The translations under genes were made by a program, and so were the position numbers. From NCBI RefSeq assembly GCF_046630445.1, contig NC_092339.1:314153501-314217500 (forward strand): a stretch of DNA of 64,000 nt. Direction: 5' to 3'. Of this stretch, positions 49,156 to 62,030 are shown piece after piece (positions within the stretch are counted from its first letter, which is position 1; each line of letters begins with the position of its first letter). The notes under the pieces were generated by a model that saw only the letters and a list, made by a program, of their open reading frames with translations, did no database searches and had not been told where the DNA came from. The DNA comes from Rutidosis leptorrhynchoides (taxonomy: Eukaryota > Streptophyta > Magnoliopsida > Asterales > Asteraceae).

Positions 49156-52100
49156 CACTACAACAAAAATGCCGTTTCTCCATGCTTATTTTTTCACATT
49201 TGACACGAGCGTGAGTTATTTCAAAACTTACCTCACGTTTATGAACATAGTTAAAATTATGAACGTTTTCAAACGTGTACAAATAAATCTTCACACCTAT
49301 AAGTGGGCGTAAATAGTGACACATTTATGTGCGTGTAAATTTTTTTGACTTTGTTCACGTTTGTAGTTGTGTTAATATAGTACACGCTTTAAAATGCGCA
49401 ACTGCAGATTTTTAGTGAAAGCAAACACATACACAATTAGAACCGTGAGTAAAATGAAGTGAGGTACATGTGTTAAAAAAATAAATTGAATTGAAATTGA
49501 AATATTAAATTAAATTAAATTTAAATTTAATTTAAATGTAATAAATAAATAGAAATAGTAACCAATGTAAATAAAAAGACGACAGTCATGCGTTGAATAC
49601 TCTGTGTGTCAAACAAACAAATCGATCGGCTTCATCTCTTGAAAACGAATTCAGTCAATTAGGTTTAAGTATATTCGAAATCGATTTGAAGAAGGTATCG
49701 TCAACAACTTCGTTGGTGATGGATTTGAAGTATGGTGCTCGCCAAATCTTTCCGTTCAAAATCAAAAATTGTTACGAGCAGGTAAACTCATCGTCTCGTT
49801 CTTAAGATCTGTTCATATGCTAGATTCTGTTTCAAATCGTATCATTTAGTTAGGCTCTCAATGTTAATTGATGTTGTTAGTCACTTGTTTAGTTGAGTAA
49901 TTTGTGCATTTTTTCGTATTAGATGTTTATTTACTGGTAATTAGGGTTTCAGAGTTAATTCTTATTAATTTCTACGTTGAATTCTAATTGATGTCTCAAA
50001 TAGACTCGTGTGTTGTTTGTTTGAATCAGAAACGCTATTGTTATTGCCATTGTAATTTAAATGTACCAATTTATTGATATTGTATATGTATATTCATACG
50101 GATGATGCAGGCAGGTCATTTGGTAACTGCTGTCATGGTGAGCAATAGCTCTTTCGAAAGTAGTTTTCATCAAGCTTAGAGTATTTTTAGTTTGTATGTG
50201 AATGCTTAGAGTACAAATACACTTTCATGATGAGAATTTATCATGTAGTTGATTAAAGTGATATGGTAAATAGTACAGTATCTAGTATTAACCTTCATAA
50301 TATTTACTTTAATAAGTTGATTCATAAGTTTTTTTAAGGCATACAAGTTTTACGAAATACTATATTATCTTGTGCAATTTGTTTTTGATTATATCCGAGT
50401 TTGTCTTATTTGATCTTCTTTTAGCTTGTTTGCTAAGATTTGGTTGTTTTTGATTACAGGCACTTACCAGGGCTTCTAATGTCAATATCATCACATTAAG
50501 GTCTGTATAAATATATATGCCATTGATAGATTGTAGTGCAGTTACTTTAATCGTGCTTCGAATTTGTTATCAATGTAAATTTATCGATATTTGTCATGTG
50601 AGATTGATATGAGTTGTACATCCTTATATGCAATGTACAGAATTCTGATTTGTTTTTGTTCATAATGTAGTAAAGAGATACATTGTGGTTTTGTCTTTTT
50701 CGTTCTTTGTAGCAACTGAATATTTCATCTTTTGGCATGCCACAACCGAGACTGTGAACAAGGCCTGCAGCATGGTATTAACATGGTATTAAAACAACAG
50801 TGTTCAAAAGCTGGGAAGCTAGATTCTGATTCAAGGTATCAACTGCCAAATATCATTTGAAGATTTTATCATCTACGCTGGACCATTTATCAGCTGTCTG
50901 ACTCTTTTTCAATTTCGATCATTTTTGTTTAGTCGTTTATTTCATTAGAGTTTTATGATTTAGAGTATCCTTTCCTATTTGATTCTTTTGAATTTCGTAT
51001 TCGAAGTTGTGATCGGATCTATCCATTAAAAGAACCGATTCAACACATTTATTATGTGCCCAACTGCCCATGGGTGCTATGTTGGAACTGGAAGAGATTT
51101 CAAGTCAGTCTACTATATTTGTTATCAACATCTCATAATTTAATTGGCTTGTTAAAATTTACATAGTATGTGTTTTCATGGTTCCTTTATACTCTACAAC
51201 TTTGAAAGTAGTTGACATTAACTCTTTATCTTGTTGAAACAATTGCCAGCTATAGTTGACATTTATGACTCTGTTGCTGACCTTGCTGACCCAAATTCAA
51301 GCAGACTCAAATCAATTGCCAGGTATGACTCTCTTGCTTTTTGTTTGTTGTTTTGATCGCTTGGGAGTTTAGCATATTGTTTTAGTTATTGTTGTTGTTA
51401 GCCGATAAGGTGGTAGAAGGTTTGAAATCGGGACAGATAGTCTTGATTTCTCACTCTCTAGTTTCCTTTGGTTTTAGGTGCTTGTGTGCTTCGGTAGGTT
51501 TGTTTTGTCTGCTTGGCTTGGTTCGTTGGCTCGTGTTATTCCTTGTTCGTTTTTGGTTAATCTAAAGTTCTCTATAGTTTGAAAAAAAAAAAAAACACTC
51601 TTTAGTGTTTATGATATGCTATGTGTCTTAGAGTGGTCAAGAAAGTATATATTATAGCTGAAACATGGAGTAAAGTTATAATACATATTGATTCCAACAC
51701 CATTTTGATTTATTACCAAAGTGACCATTGTCAAAGTATGTTAATTAAGTTGAATTTGACATTTTGCTAATTCTTGCATAATATACAGGTACCGAAGTGG
51801 TATATGATCAAGGGCCTTTTTGAGATTTATATTAGAACAGGATAGCACAGCACTCTTTAATAGCTCATTTTATCTTACTGTAGATGTTAGTTGACTTGTA
51901 ACAAGATGCATGTATTATAAGTTTACTCTGTAATATTTATCCTTCTAATTAATGAATGTTACCCATGTTCTTGTTTCAAAACAATAAATTGTATTGGCTG
52001 TACGTAAAAGAAATACAATTTATATATATATATTTCTCACTTTGAAGTGTGAAAATACTATAGGGATGTTACAATCCTCTTCTCAAGTTCTCACGCTTAC

Positions 52101-52371
52101 ATGTGTAGCTAATTATTGCCTCAAATCCTCACAACTAATGTATCACACTATTATACTTTTAAAAGTGTGAGGAATTTCCTCAAGTCTTCACACTTTGAAG
52201 CATGAAGAATACATTAATAATTTCACACTCAATAGCGTGCAATTGGAGTTGAATTTTGTTACGGCCAATTTCCACACGCATTGGCCAAGCGTGAGGTTAA
52301 TAAGTGCACACCATTTAAAGCGTGAAAATTGGTATAAATATGCGTGTGGACTAGACCTTTTTGTTGTAGTG
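49156..52371. mobile_element. Non-autonomous CACTA (En/Spm-like) transposon carrying gene exons
   Basis: 3216 bp. The left end is CACTACAACAAAAATGCC and the right end, inverted, is CACTACAACAAAAAGGTC: 14 bp of perfect TIR. The 3-bp target duplication ACA is at 49153-49155 and 52372-52374. Both ends carry subterminal repeats with CACGTTT/AAACGTG or CACACTTTGAAGCGTG-type words (49195-49420 and 52035-52345), as is usual for the family. No transposase is encoded. The interior (about 49590-51810) holds exons of a host-like gene. Confidence 0.92.
49593..51807 (+). pseudogene. Captured multi-exon gene fragment inside the CACTA element
   Basis: Splice-consistent segments in one continuing frame: first exon ending 49780 (MDLKYGARQIFPFKIKNCYEQ), 50111-50137 (AGHLVTAVM), 50460-50500 (ALTRASNVNIITL), about 50713-50836 (HNRDCEQGLQHGINMVLKQQ and KAGKLDSDS, with one in-frame TGA near its start), a less certain exon near 51030-51105 ([11 protein letters not shown]), 51250-51322 (IVDIYDSVADLADPNSSRLK) and the last exon 51789-51807 (YRSGI, stop). 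Introns start GT and end AG. The reading looks like a real protein, but I do not recognise the family. The TGA suggests it no longer makes the full product. Whether it is a partial or complete copy of the donor gene cannot be told here. Confidence 0.6.
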
Positions 52372-52582
52372 ACAGCCACAATCGGAGATTTGTGAAACAC
52401 AAGAACTAGGAAAACACAACTGAAGTAGCGAAGACGAAGCAAAATAGGGCAAAAAACAACAATTAACCTCGTTCTAGGTACTTAAATTCTATGGACCAAC
52501 CTAGCTAATTGTAATAGCACTCATGGTGTTTTATTTATCTTTTCCACTTATCTATGTGATGAACACTGATGTATGCGGTGAA

Positions 52583-52819
52583 CAGTGGCAAATCCATGAT
52601 GAAAACTCAATTGAGTTCCAAAATTCTTTTTTCATATCTAATTATATATTAAAAGACTTTAGTGGTTGTTTACCTTTAGAAACCGCTACATTTTAAAATT
52701 ATATTGTGTCCTATAGTTAAATTTAAGAGTGTCATGTACAACTGAAGACTACATAGTATAAAAAAATTGAAAGTAGTGGGGTCTTTGGACCCCACCCTTA
52801 AGGCATAAACTCGCCACTG
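52583..52819. mobile_element. hAT-type MITE, copy 1
   Basis: 237 bp, ends CAGTGGCAAATCCA and AACTCGCCACTG. The 8-bp flanks GCGGTGAA (52575-52582) and GCGATGAA (52820-52827) differ at one base. The interior phrase ACTTTAGTGGTTGTTTACCT is shared with copy 2 at 56601-56836 in reverse orientation. Confidence 0.85.
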
Positions 52820-52827
52820 GCGATGAA

Positions 52828-53361
52828 TAAGGATTTCAATGTTTTCACTTTAATCATTTGTTAGCTCTCAATAGGAAATGTTTAATAAAAACAGAGAGGC
52901 TGTGATGTTGAATATGTTGAAGCTGGGTTGGGCAATGAGAAAAATAGGTGTGTATTTTGGCGAGAGAATCCATAGATCGCAGTCATGGTGATTCATGTTC
53001 TCTTACTTGATTCTATATATCTATGTGTCTCATTTCTCTTTTTGATTTCTATACCTACATCACTCAATAATAAAGGTCTAAAAAATAGATGTTGTGATAA
53101 TATATATTGGTTTGGTTCAATCTTATTTTAAATATTATTTTTTGTACTTGTTTGGATATGTTTGTTATTTTTGGGGTATTAGTGTGAAAAGAAGAAGTTT
53201 AGTGCTTTTTCTAGAAATGTGATTCTTAGTTCTGATTTTTATTTAGCTGATTAGGATTTCGTATTGTTGATTCTCGTTCTGAATAATGAGTAAAGGATTA
53301 TCACTTGTTAGTGTTAAGTGCTTGAGTGTTTTTTTGTGTAAGTGTGAGGAAAGAGTCTTTC

Positions 53362-53405
<44 letters not shown>

Positions 53406-53683
53406 GCTTTGCTTGGTTATGGTTTAATGTAAGCATTTGGTAGATTGTTATTGTTCGTGTGGTTTAAATCTGATTTTATAAAATTTTACATGTTATCATA
53501 GCGTGGCTCGATCGATTCTGGTGTTTGTAGTTGTTAATCATATCGATTGACGACTAGGATTTTACCGGTTCTAGTGTTTTGATTTAAATTTGGTGGTTTG
53601 ATGTGCGAAAAGTGTACGTGTGCTTAGTTTGCTTTCCAACTTTTAAATTTATATAGCTTTTTTATTATTTCACTTTTAACACC
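52828..53683 (+). repeat. Probable LTR and leader of a decayed copia element
   Basis: No gene. A possible LTR from TGTTGAATATGTTG (about 52905) to ATTTTACA (53490), followed by TGTTATCATAGCG, a decayed version of the initiator-tRNA PBS. It contains poly(T) at 53364-53403. This would be the 5' end of the copia element whose gag begins at about 55898. The second LTR is not in view, so the boundaries are inferred. Confidence 0.35.
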
Positions 53684-55480
53684 CTAACGAGCACAAAACC
53701 CGGTCAAGTGTAGTATTTTAGGTTATCGTCCCAAGAGAGCGTAGAAGCGAATAAAAGTTGTTAACTAATTATCTTTAGTCTAATTCTTAGGGAAGAATTA
53801 GAAGTGATTAAATAAGTATTTTACTTAAGTAACTTAACGAATATAAAGGATAAGAAAGATATAATATGAATATTAAAAGAGAATGTGGTTACAAGGACTT
53901 AGCAACAATTGAAGAAATCTAATATGTAGTTTCATACTTACATTGATAAGTAGCACATAGTAATCATAGACCAATCACTATTTCTAAAAGGCTAAGCTAC
54001 AAATCACATAACACATGCAAAGTAGGACCTAAAGCATATCTCAACTAGGTGAGTGTTCAAAGTTATCATCTTAATTTATAGCATTTGAATAATCACATAA
54101 TACATATCATCTTAATCTTATGATGGGGACTAAGTTAACATGCAATTAGGCTGACAAATAGATAAACTAATAAACTTAATCAGATCATCTCCAGTTACTA
54201 GCTTAAAGAAATCTTAATCCAGTTCTCATGCAATCGACTATCAAACGCCTATAAACGAAGGTTCTTTGACTAGGCCCAACAATAGCAAGATAACTATGCA
54301 AGTGTAATTTATCATCTTTCTCATTCTATTCTACCAAATATCTTAACTTAAGTTTCATGCAATTCAAATACCTTGTTTGGTGTGATTAACCTAGAAGATT
54401 AGATGAATCGAGTAAAAGCTTACTTAGAATTAGTTACTAGTTCATCCTAACTCTTATTACTTAATCATTAAGCATGCAAAAACAAATCTTGATCATGGAA
54501 GAATCAAACAGAATAAATAATCATCATAGAAACATAATCATACAGTTCTGGAAGAAACCAGAAACTGTACTTATTCGAGCACGAATCCGGCGGCTTTGAG
54601 TATCCCAGCCGGCGGCTTGGAATGATCCAGCCGGTGGCTTAGATGACTCAGGCGGCGGCTTCATCTTAACTTTCCGTTTTTGTAGTTTTCTTCCAAGTAA
54701 CCACCATGAACATTTAGTTCATAGTTGGAGACGAACAGAAACAATTAGCGGTAAATAAAAACATAATAAAAGTAAAACAAGAATTAAAAGTGATAATACC
54801 TTGAATAAAGGAAATAAACTTGAATAATCTTGATTACAAAGAGTATAAAGACTAAAAACGAACCCTAAAACCTAAAATATTCGTAACTTGAAAGTATGGA
54901 ATGAGAAAGTACATTCAAAACTGTAAAATTCAGCCTCTATTTATAATATTCGAAAACCGACAGCTTAGTCGGCGGCTCAGGATGTCTACCCGGCGGTTAG
55001 ACCTGGGTCAGTGACTTTATCTCCAAGTTTAACTTTAACTTCACGCCAAATTAACCTTAACCGTGTTGCTTAGCCGTCGGATTGGCTTCACCAGCCGGCG
55101 ACTTGTGTGTCTTCCGGATTAAATCAAATATTTTCCATATTTATTTTGAACTTGAGCCTTACGTACAAGTAATCCTAGCCGGCGGCTCCAATGTATTTCC
55201 TTGGTCAACAAGTTCTTCGATTTTTGACTTGAATTCTGGAACTTTCTGAAATTTGTCTGCTTAGGCGGCGGCTTGGACACTTAGCCAGTGGCTAACCTTA
55301 CGACTTTTTGACTTTTTTTCTCTTTTCTTCATTTTTAACTTGTTTTATCACACTTTCTAAATAAACACGTTAAAAGCACATTTTTACAAGAATTGTTAGC
55401 TTTTATCCAAAAAGGTGTTAAAACTAAATTAAAATGACAAGATAACGCGTAGAAAGCATGTATAATTCGAGCGTTATCAT
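53684..55480 (-). mobile_element. Non-coding LTR-like insertion (Tat/Athila-like), with reiterated AGCCGGCGGCTT word
   Basis: A 1.8-kb block without ORFs, lying in the leader of the decayed copia element. On the minus strand it begins TGATAACGCTCGAATTATACATG, the style of Tat/Athila LTR starts, and ends near GTGCTCGTTAGGGTG. Possibly a solo LTR. No clean target duplication was found. About eleven variants of AGCCGGCGGCTT occur between 54588 and 55300. Confidence 0.4.
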
Positions 55481-55897
55481 GATTGATTAAATCTTCTGGA
55501 AATTTGTGGTGCAATTTTCAACCTTGGTTGATATCGTCTCTGAAGCAATTGCAATATTGACGAATAAGCCCTAATATTTAGAAATTAAGGTTAGGGTTTC
55601 CTCATGGCCGTTCTAGAGGAATTTATTGATGTTCTTCTGCTGTTATAGGTTCTTGCTTTTCTTTTCTTGCTCGGAGTACTCTGTAACATCTTTCCTTTTC
55701 TTCGTGTGTAATTATATAGGTTGTCTAACATTTTTCTTGGTAGAAGATAGGACCCCTTGTAAGACTGGAGTATATTTCTTGGAAATCTGCTTATGAGGAT
55801 CAATGCTTGGGCTATCCTTTAGGATTCTGCATTTTTAGGCATCTGTGTGTTCTTCCATTCTCTTATTTTTTTTTGTTTTTCTTTTCTCTAGTTAATA

Positions 55898-57880
55898 ATG
55901 ACTAAAGAAACCGAATAAGAGTCTTCATCTGTTACATTGATTAACAATCTAGATTTTGGGGATCCCTTGTATCTTCATGCAAGTGATAATCTGACACATC
56001 TTTAGTAACCTTAAACTGAAAGGTACTGAAAGTTATATTATTTAGAGTAGAGCTTTGCTTCTTTCTTTGAATACTAGAAATAAAGTGAGTTTTATTGATG
56101 ACACTTGTAAAAGAATTGATTATGAACATGATGATGTGTTTGTTGGTCAATGGGACGGATGCAACATTGTTATTTTGATTTGGATTTTTACTTATATTTT
56201 TGATGAGCTATACTTGGATCAAATATTCTCTAGGAATGCTACACACAATGTGCCAAGAATTGAGGAAACTTATGATAAAATTGATGGTGTTGTTACCTTT
56301 AATCTTTATCATAAGATTATTTCTTTGACTAAGGGTGTTAACGTTGTTTCTAAATATTGTCATAAATTGAACAGTATATGGAAACAATATGATGCTTTAA
56401 TCAAACTCCTTACATGTACTTGTGATGCTTCAAAAGAGTTTCTTGATCATAATCAGTTGATAAAACTTAAAACTAATGCAGTTTTTAATGGGCTTAAATG
56501 ATGCATATCAACCCTTATGATGTAATATTCTTTCTAAAAATCCTCTTCTTAATATTAACACTGCATATGCCTTGATATCTATGAAAGAATTTCATAGAGT
56601 CAGTGGAGAGTCCACTCATAGAGTTGTGGGTCTCATGACCCCATTAAATTAAAAAAAATTTAGATAATGTACTCTTCGAATTGATAGGTCACCATTAAAT
56701 TTAGCTATTGTATCCCATATTTTCAAAATTTATATTTTTTATAGGTAAACAACCACTAAAGTACTCTTAAAATATAATTTGTTAAAAAAAAGAAAAATTG
56801 AGACCCCATTGAGTCTTCATCCTGAATTCGCCACTGCATAGAAGAGTTACTTCAACTAAGATTTCAAATTAAACTCTCGTGTCATATTTTGTTGCTAAAA
56901 CTGTGACTAATAAGTCCAAATCAAACAAAAGATTCGTAAGAAGTCCCAATCCTAATTTCAAATGTACAAAGTGTGGCACGATTGGGCATACTATTTACAG
57001 GTGATTTGAGGTTATTGGCTATCTTGCTCGGTATAAGAAGAAGCCATTTAATTAAAATGCACCTAAATTTGTTGCAAGAAATGATAATACTTCTGCTAAT
57101 AACTATGCTTCTTCTAGTTGCTTTTTCTGAAGAGCTGAGTTATTAAAATGATGAGTTTGATTAATGATAAGGGTGATTCTGATAATCGTGCTATTGTATG
57201 GTAGGGTTATGAATGATACTATTTTCTTTACTGAAAATTTTAATAGATTTATTTGTTTTAATGTCAACTTAACTCATAATAGGCTTCAATGTGAATGAAT
57301 TATTAACTCAAGTGCAAATCAGTATATGACTTGTACCAAAAATAATATGTTTGACACTAATACACTATTGATGTTTCTAAAATGGGTGTTATTGTGGGTT
57401 ATCCCAATGGCACTAGAGCTAAGATAACTAAAGTCGGATGTTATAAGTTAACTAACTATATCGCTCATAAAAATGTGTTGTTGGTTCTTGAGTATTTTGT
57501 TAATTTGCTTTATGTTAATAGAATAACTTAAGGCAACAAATTATTTGTTGGTTTTGATAGAGTCTAATTGCTATCTCCATGATTTGAAAGCAAGCTAAAC
57601 TCCGAGGATTAGTAATGAGTTTTTAGGTCTTTACTTTTTTAAAATAGGTAAGGCTATGCTAAATAATTTTGAATTCCGTTTCTGGGAATTTATGGCATAA
57701 CAAGCTTGAACATCCTGCCGATCAAGTTTTGAAGGTCTTAAGACATGATCTTGATGTTTATGGTTCTAATTCTGAGCCTTGTGACACATGTCATAAGACT
57801 AAACAATTAGAGAGCAATTTCCATCAAGTGATCATAAGTGTTTGGCGTGCCTTAAACGGGTGGCTTATATTAGTGTGATT
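55898..57880 (+). pseudogene. Decayed Ty1/copia gag and start of pol
   Basis: Starts near ATGACTAAAGAA (55898), then NNLDFGDPLYLHASDN. The best frame, 56055-56501 (148 codons), carries the copia gag (UBN2-type) signature: WDGCN, a DELYLDQIFS segment, EETYDKIDGVVTFNLYHKI, YCHKLNSIWKQYDAL and TCTCDASKEFL. A zinc knuckle CTKCGTIGHTIYR is near 56968-57006, with a stop where its last Cys should be. At 57669-57878 lies LWHNKLEHPADQVLKVL with CDTCHKTKQ, the GAG-pre-integrase domain. Many stops and frameshifts, and a MITE at 56601-56836, make it non-functional. Sequence homology ends near 57880, where other DNA begins. Confidence 0.88.
56601..56836. mobile_element. hAT-type MITE, copy 2, inside the decayed copia gag
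   Basis: 236 bp, inverted relative to copy 1. Ends CAGTGGAGAGTCC and GAATTCGCCACTG, with 8-bp flanks CATAGAGT and CATAGAAG (6 of 8). It splits the gag coding region between the SMKEFHR and EELLQ regions, so it inserted after the copia element. Confidence 0.8.
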
Positions 57881-60800
57881 TCGTTCGTCCCTTGATATGA
57901 TCGAAATGGACGGTTTATTCGTGCGGTGTCGTTAGGTCGCAAGACGTCAGAATTAGCTGATCAAAGTAGCGAACAGTGGTTTATTATTTATATTTTGCGG
58001 GGCCTAAATTTACTTTTGACTTTCTAATGGTAGAAGGTGTAAGTTAACCTAAGGTCGTGCTTTTGAATGGTTTAACGAATTGAAGATCAAGTGGATAATT
58101 GTCTTTGTTTAAATTACCTGAGTAAAGGATAGTAGTTTGTTTTAAGCTAACAGTCCTAAATGCGGAAAAGTAAAGAACGTGGAAGAATATCCGGAGTATG
58201 CAGATCAAGGAAATGTTGACCAAGATATTAGTTTGGGCTAGAGAAAGGTAATTATGTTGATGTTAAACCTATGATTAGAATGGTGTAGATCTGGTTGGAT
58301 GAGCCAATTACACAGACCTACTTATCTCTAGACTCTCAGAGTTCTCATTGAGTAGTGAAAAGTATGTCTCTTGATTGTATAATTGAAAGGTAACTATACC
58401 TCGGAGGTTATCCTCAGTAAAGAACTAGGTGTATTAGTGAGTTGAGCTCTAATCCTAACCCTCGTTATCAGTTTAGTTAACTGAATAACAACGTGCCGTG
58501 TTGATTGAACACTGATCACAAACGGAAGGAGTGTCCGTCGGGTTAAATTAACAAAACTTTAAATGAAAACTAACAACCATTTTATCATACTAATGAGATC
58601 ATACCAAATAAAACATTGTACATCATTATAGTTGATATACTGAAAGTAAAGCAGATAGAAACCTAGCAGATACCTACACAGTTGATATGACTTAGTCCTA
58701 GGGCAACAATCAAACAAGGACATGCGATAGTTTTAGATCATACAGTCAAGGTACTAGCTTGATCTTAACAGCTCCTAAGAGGTCTCTTTGGAACAGTCAA
58801 TAGGCATACTAGGTCATTCATGTCTCAATTCCTAAGTTCCGTGTCCTAAAAGCGCATTAGATGCCTCTCGGGAACTCCGGCCGTACCGAGTTCATAGAAT
58901 CTTCAGGTACAGTATAACCAGGGTTCTTAATTCTATAAAGTAGCTAAGTTCATATAAGTGGACAAGCCCTGATCACAACCTAGGTTGGTCAATCCTTAAG
59001 ATGCTAGCATGCAAATCTACCAGACTCACAAGTCAGTATAATAATATAACAGTACTTAATTTAACATAAATACGCTAACCCAAACTTCTATCATGGCAAC
59101 ATAAATATTAATTAAGCTAACATGGTAATATCGGAACGCATTATTAAACATAAATGGTGACAATACATGTTTAATACAAAAGACAAGCGTTTCGGATAAA
59201 AACCCGAAAAAGCTGACGAAATCTGCCCGAGATTGCAGGGACTCGCCGGGATATCCTCTGGAAAATAAAAGCTAAGCTAGCTACTACTAAAAATAACTAA
59301 AAAAGCTTGAAAATATAAAGTGAATTACAAATTGAGTGTGTGTTGAAATGGATGGAAGAAGCCCTTTAAATAGACTTGAATTCTGCCTGCAAACAGCTGT
59401 CAGGACATTTACTGACGCCGTTTGGCTTGGTGGTCCATTTTTGATGACCGTTTGCTTGGCCCGTATGGCAAGTCGTTTCCCATAGTGGCAGGCCGTTTGC
59501 TGCCCTGGTCAGCTTGTTTCCTGGATCGTAACTTGATTTTCACCGTTTTCGCTCTAGATTCTTCGTTTTAGCTCTGTTTTACTTGATTCTTTTTGCATCG
59601 CCTTCGTAATCACTTAATCTACAAAATCAACTGACAAAGCGATAATTTTGAAGATAAAGTTTGGAACTTTATGGATTTAGGGCTGTTATGGAAGAAAAAT
59701 GGCCAGGAGAGTATTCCGTAGACTACCTTATTTTCTTTTAGTTTATCTTTTAAAAGCATTGTATAAAAAGTTATATATCTAGTAGAAATGCTACTCTCAT
59801 TTTTGTTCTTCATGCAGAATTTTATCCAAGAGACTGGTCCTTTCCAGCATTAGGAGCCCGACCGTAGGAAAGCCCATCACTAGGAGAGTAACCTGACCGT
59901 AGGAAAGTAATCTTTCCTCAAACACTAAAATCTCTAAGTGTGGGGTCATCCCCGCACCAAACTTAGAGATTCTAGAAGATACTGTTCTTAATTTATAAAA
60001 TATTAAAATATTCTATTTCAGAGAACATTAGGGACAATGTTCTTCTAAGTGTGGGGTATTGGGTAAAGGTTTAAGGACAAGTAACCATAAAACGCTAAGT
60101 TTTGAAAAATTCTTTTGTTTAAAAGTGATCAGCAAAGAATATTTAGGTAATTTCGAAAATTCTAATCTCGTTTTACCCAAAAGATTCTATAAAATTGCTA
60201 GAAATCAGTTTACAGAACATTTACTAGAACGGAACGATTAAGCTAAAACTCATGATCTATGTCAAAAGATTTCTTCCGAAAAAATATGTAAAAGGCTACG
60301 CATAACCAAGCACGACCCCTACTCCTAAAAAGTGAGGACTCTTGGACCCAAAGTATCTGTATGACCCATCAAATCTACAGTACTTTGCCAACTCATTTGA
60401 CGAGCGTGCCAGTGTACGGTTCAAGTTAGAACTTAGTTTTGACACACGTTTCAAATCCAATGGTTAGTAAGCGCCATACGTGGTGCAGGTGCGATACTCC
60501 TTTCAAAATCATTCTGAATAGAGAAGACAAAAGCCATCCGTTTCCGTTTCCACTCCACGCATTTAAAATCGACCAACTCACACAAAGCGTTGATGAATCA
60601 GAAAATAATCACCCCCAAAATTACCCCCAAAATACACTACCCATTCACCTTCATTCCCTTTCCGCTTATCTAAAAAGATCCAGAGATTAATTAAGAGATA
60701 GATCGATTAAATTCGCTTCAAAAGCACTTGTTAAAAGATTCCGAACCCCCGATTGTTTTTGATAGGTCAAAGACCTATTTTCGGTGAATTATCACTTCCT

Positions 60801-61542
60801 CTCTAGGCACCAGGAACAAAGGACAAGAGTTATGGAGAAAGGGTATGCCAAAAAAAATGATGATTACGAAAGAGCAAAGTCTCTAGAATAAAGGCAAGAA
60901 AAACCCGAAAGTTGCCCAAAGAAGAATTGCTGGGAGAGCCAAGTAAAATTCTAGACAAAAGTCATAGCGAAATCCACATCTTCCGAAGAAGCTTTTTAAG
61001 GAATTCAAGCCATTTTCTATCCAAAATGGATACTCTGAAGAATCAAAATCTATCAATTCTCTTTAGAAATCAAAAGATCTGGACACCTTTCCAAAAACTC
61101 CTTAACCAACCCTACAACTCATCTTCCTCTTGCAAGAATGCCTAGGAAGAAGATCAGTGTCGTCCTTACTTAACCGGTGGAGATATTGATGCTTTACCAA
61201 GCCTATGATGAGAACTGTTACACGACTGGCTTCTGAGCGACAATACAACTAGATTAGGGCACCCTAAACACTCGAGTGATATGAGTGATCCGCTAGTGAG
61301 AAGCCTGGTCATGTATACTCTACATCTAAGAGTTGGAAAGTACGCCACTATGGACGCTATTGAAATCTAGAGACTAAGATCATCGAAGTTCGAAACTTTC
61401 TCTAATACTTTCGAAAGATGTGACAACTTCTGATGAAGGCATAATAAAAAGATCCTAGGGTGGGCGAGTAAGAATCTATTAGAAAGAATCTTGTATTCCC
61501 TCTTTTTGCTTAAGGACAAGCAAAGCTAAGTGTGGGGTATTT
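57881..61542. other. Non-coding Tat/Athila-like retrotransposon-derived DNA
   Basis: 3.7 kb without a recognisable gene. 57890-59600 has an LTR-like texture and a cluster of GGCCGTTTG/GACGCCGTTTGG phrases at 59410-59500. 59820-61540 has three AAGTGTGGGGT phrases (59936-59946, 60047-60056, 61530-61540) and AGGACAAGCAAAGC (61513-61526), which plants' Tat/Athila elements carry between pol and the 3' LTR. Small open frames (60059-60241, 60439-60690, 60912-61145) show no domain. Confidence 0.45.
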
Positions 61543-61788
61543 GATATGGGCCAAAAAGTCACGTTTTACCCCCTTTTTTCTGGGTCTAGCGATGTCTGTG
61601 AAGTATCCATTAAGTCCTAAAGGATCATCGTCATCCTCGAGTCTCGGCAAATACTCAAGCGGCTGTCCTGCATCTAAATCGGGACTCAAAAATGTATCTA
61701 GGCAAAGGTCCGATGGCAACTCCAGGTGTGATAGGCTCAAAAATGGCTCCTCATCAGGGATGCTCCCGGTAATCTCAAAAACCTGCGC
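61543..61788 (+). repeat. Head of a Tat-like LTR, interrupted by a copia element
   Basis: Begins TGATATGGGCCAAAAAG directly after the AAGTGTGGGGTATT sequence, the usual boundary of Tat/Ogre-type 3' LTRs. It is cut at 61788 by the copia LTR. The open frames on both strands here are not protein-like. Confidence 0.4.
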
Positions 61789-62030
61789 TGTTAGGACCCC
61801 GAAGTTGTATAGTCTTAATGTGAAATATGCTTAAATGAAGGTTTCTTAGAAGAGGGCTATATAAGGAACCTAAGTAGTCCTAATTAGATAGCCATTGCAT
61901 TGTAATTGAGTTCTAGAAGTTGTGGAATGTAAATCTTGTTGATTCTCTCTCATACCAAGTCTCCTTCACATTTACCGAATCTCATTCTAACTTGTCTTTT
62001 CTTCTAATCTCAACATGATTTGACCTATCA
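61789..62030 (+). repeat. 5' LTR of a Ty1/copia element
   Basis: 242 bp, TGTTAGGACCCC...TTTGACCTATCA, with GCTATATAAGG as a TATA box at about 61856 and a PBS immediately after. Its 3' partner is beyond the window, so age and target duplication (candidate TGCGC before it) cannot be verified. Confidence 0.75.

Noticed and set aside
57893-61788. Complete Tat element with LTRs at 57893 and 61543
   Set aside because: The two TGATATG starts agree only over the first seven bases, so they are not paired LTRs.
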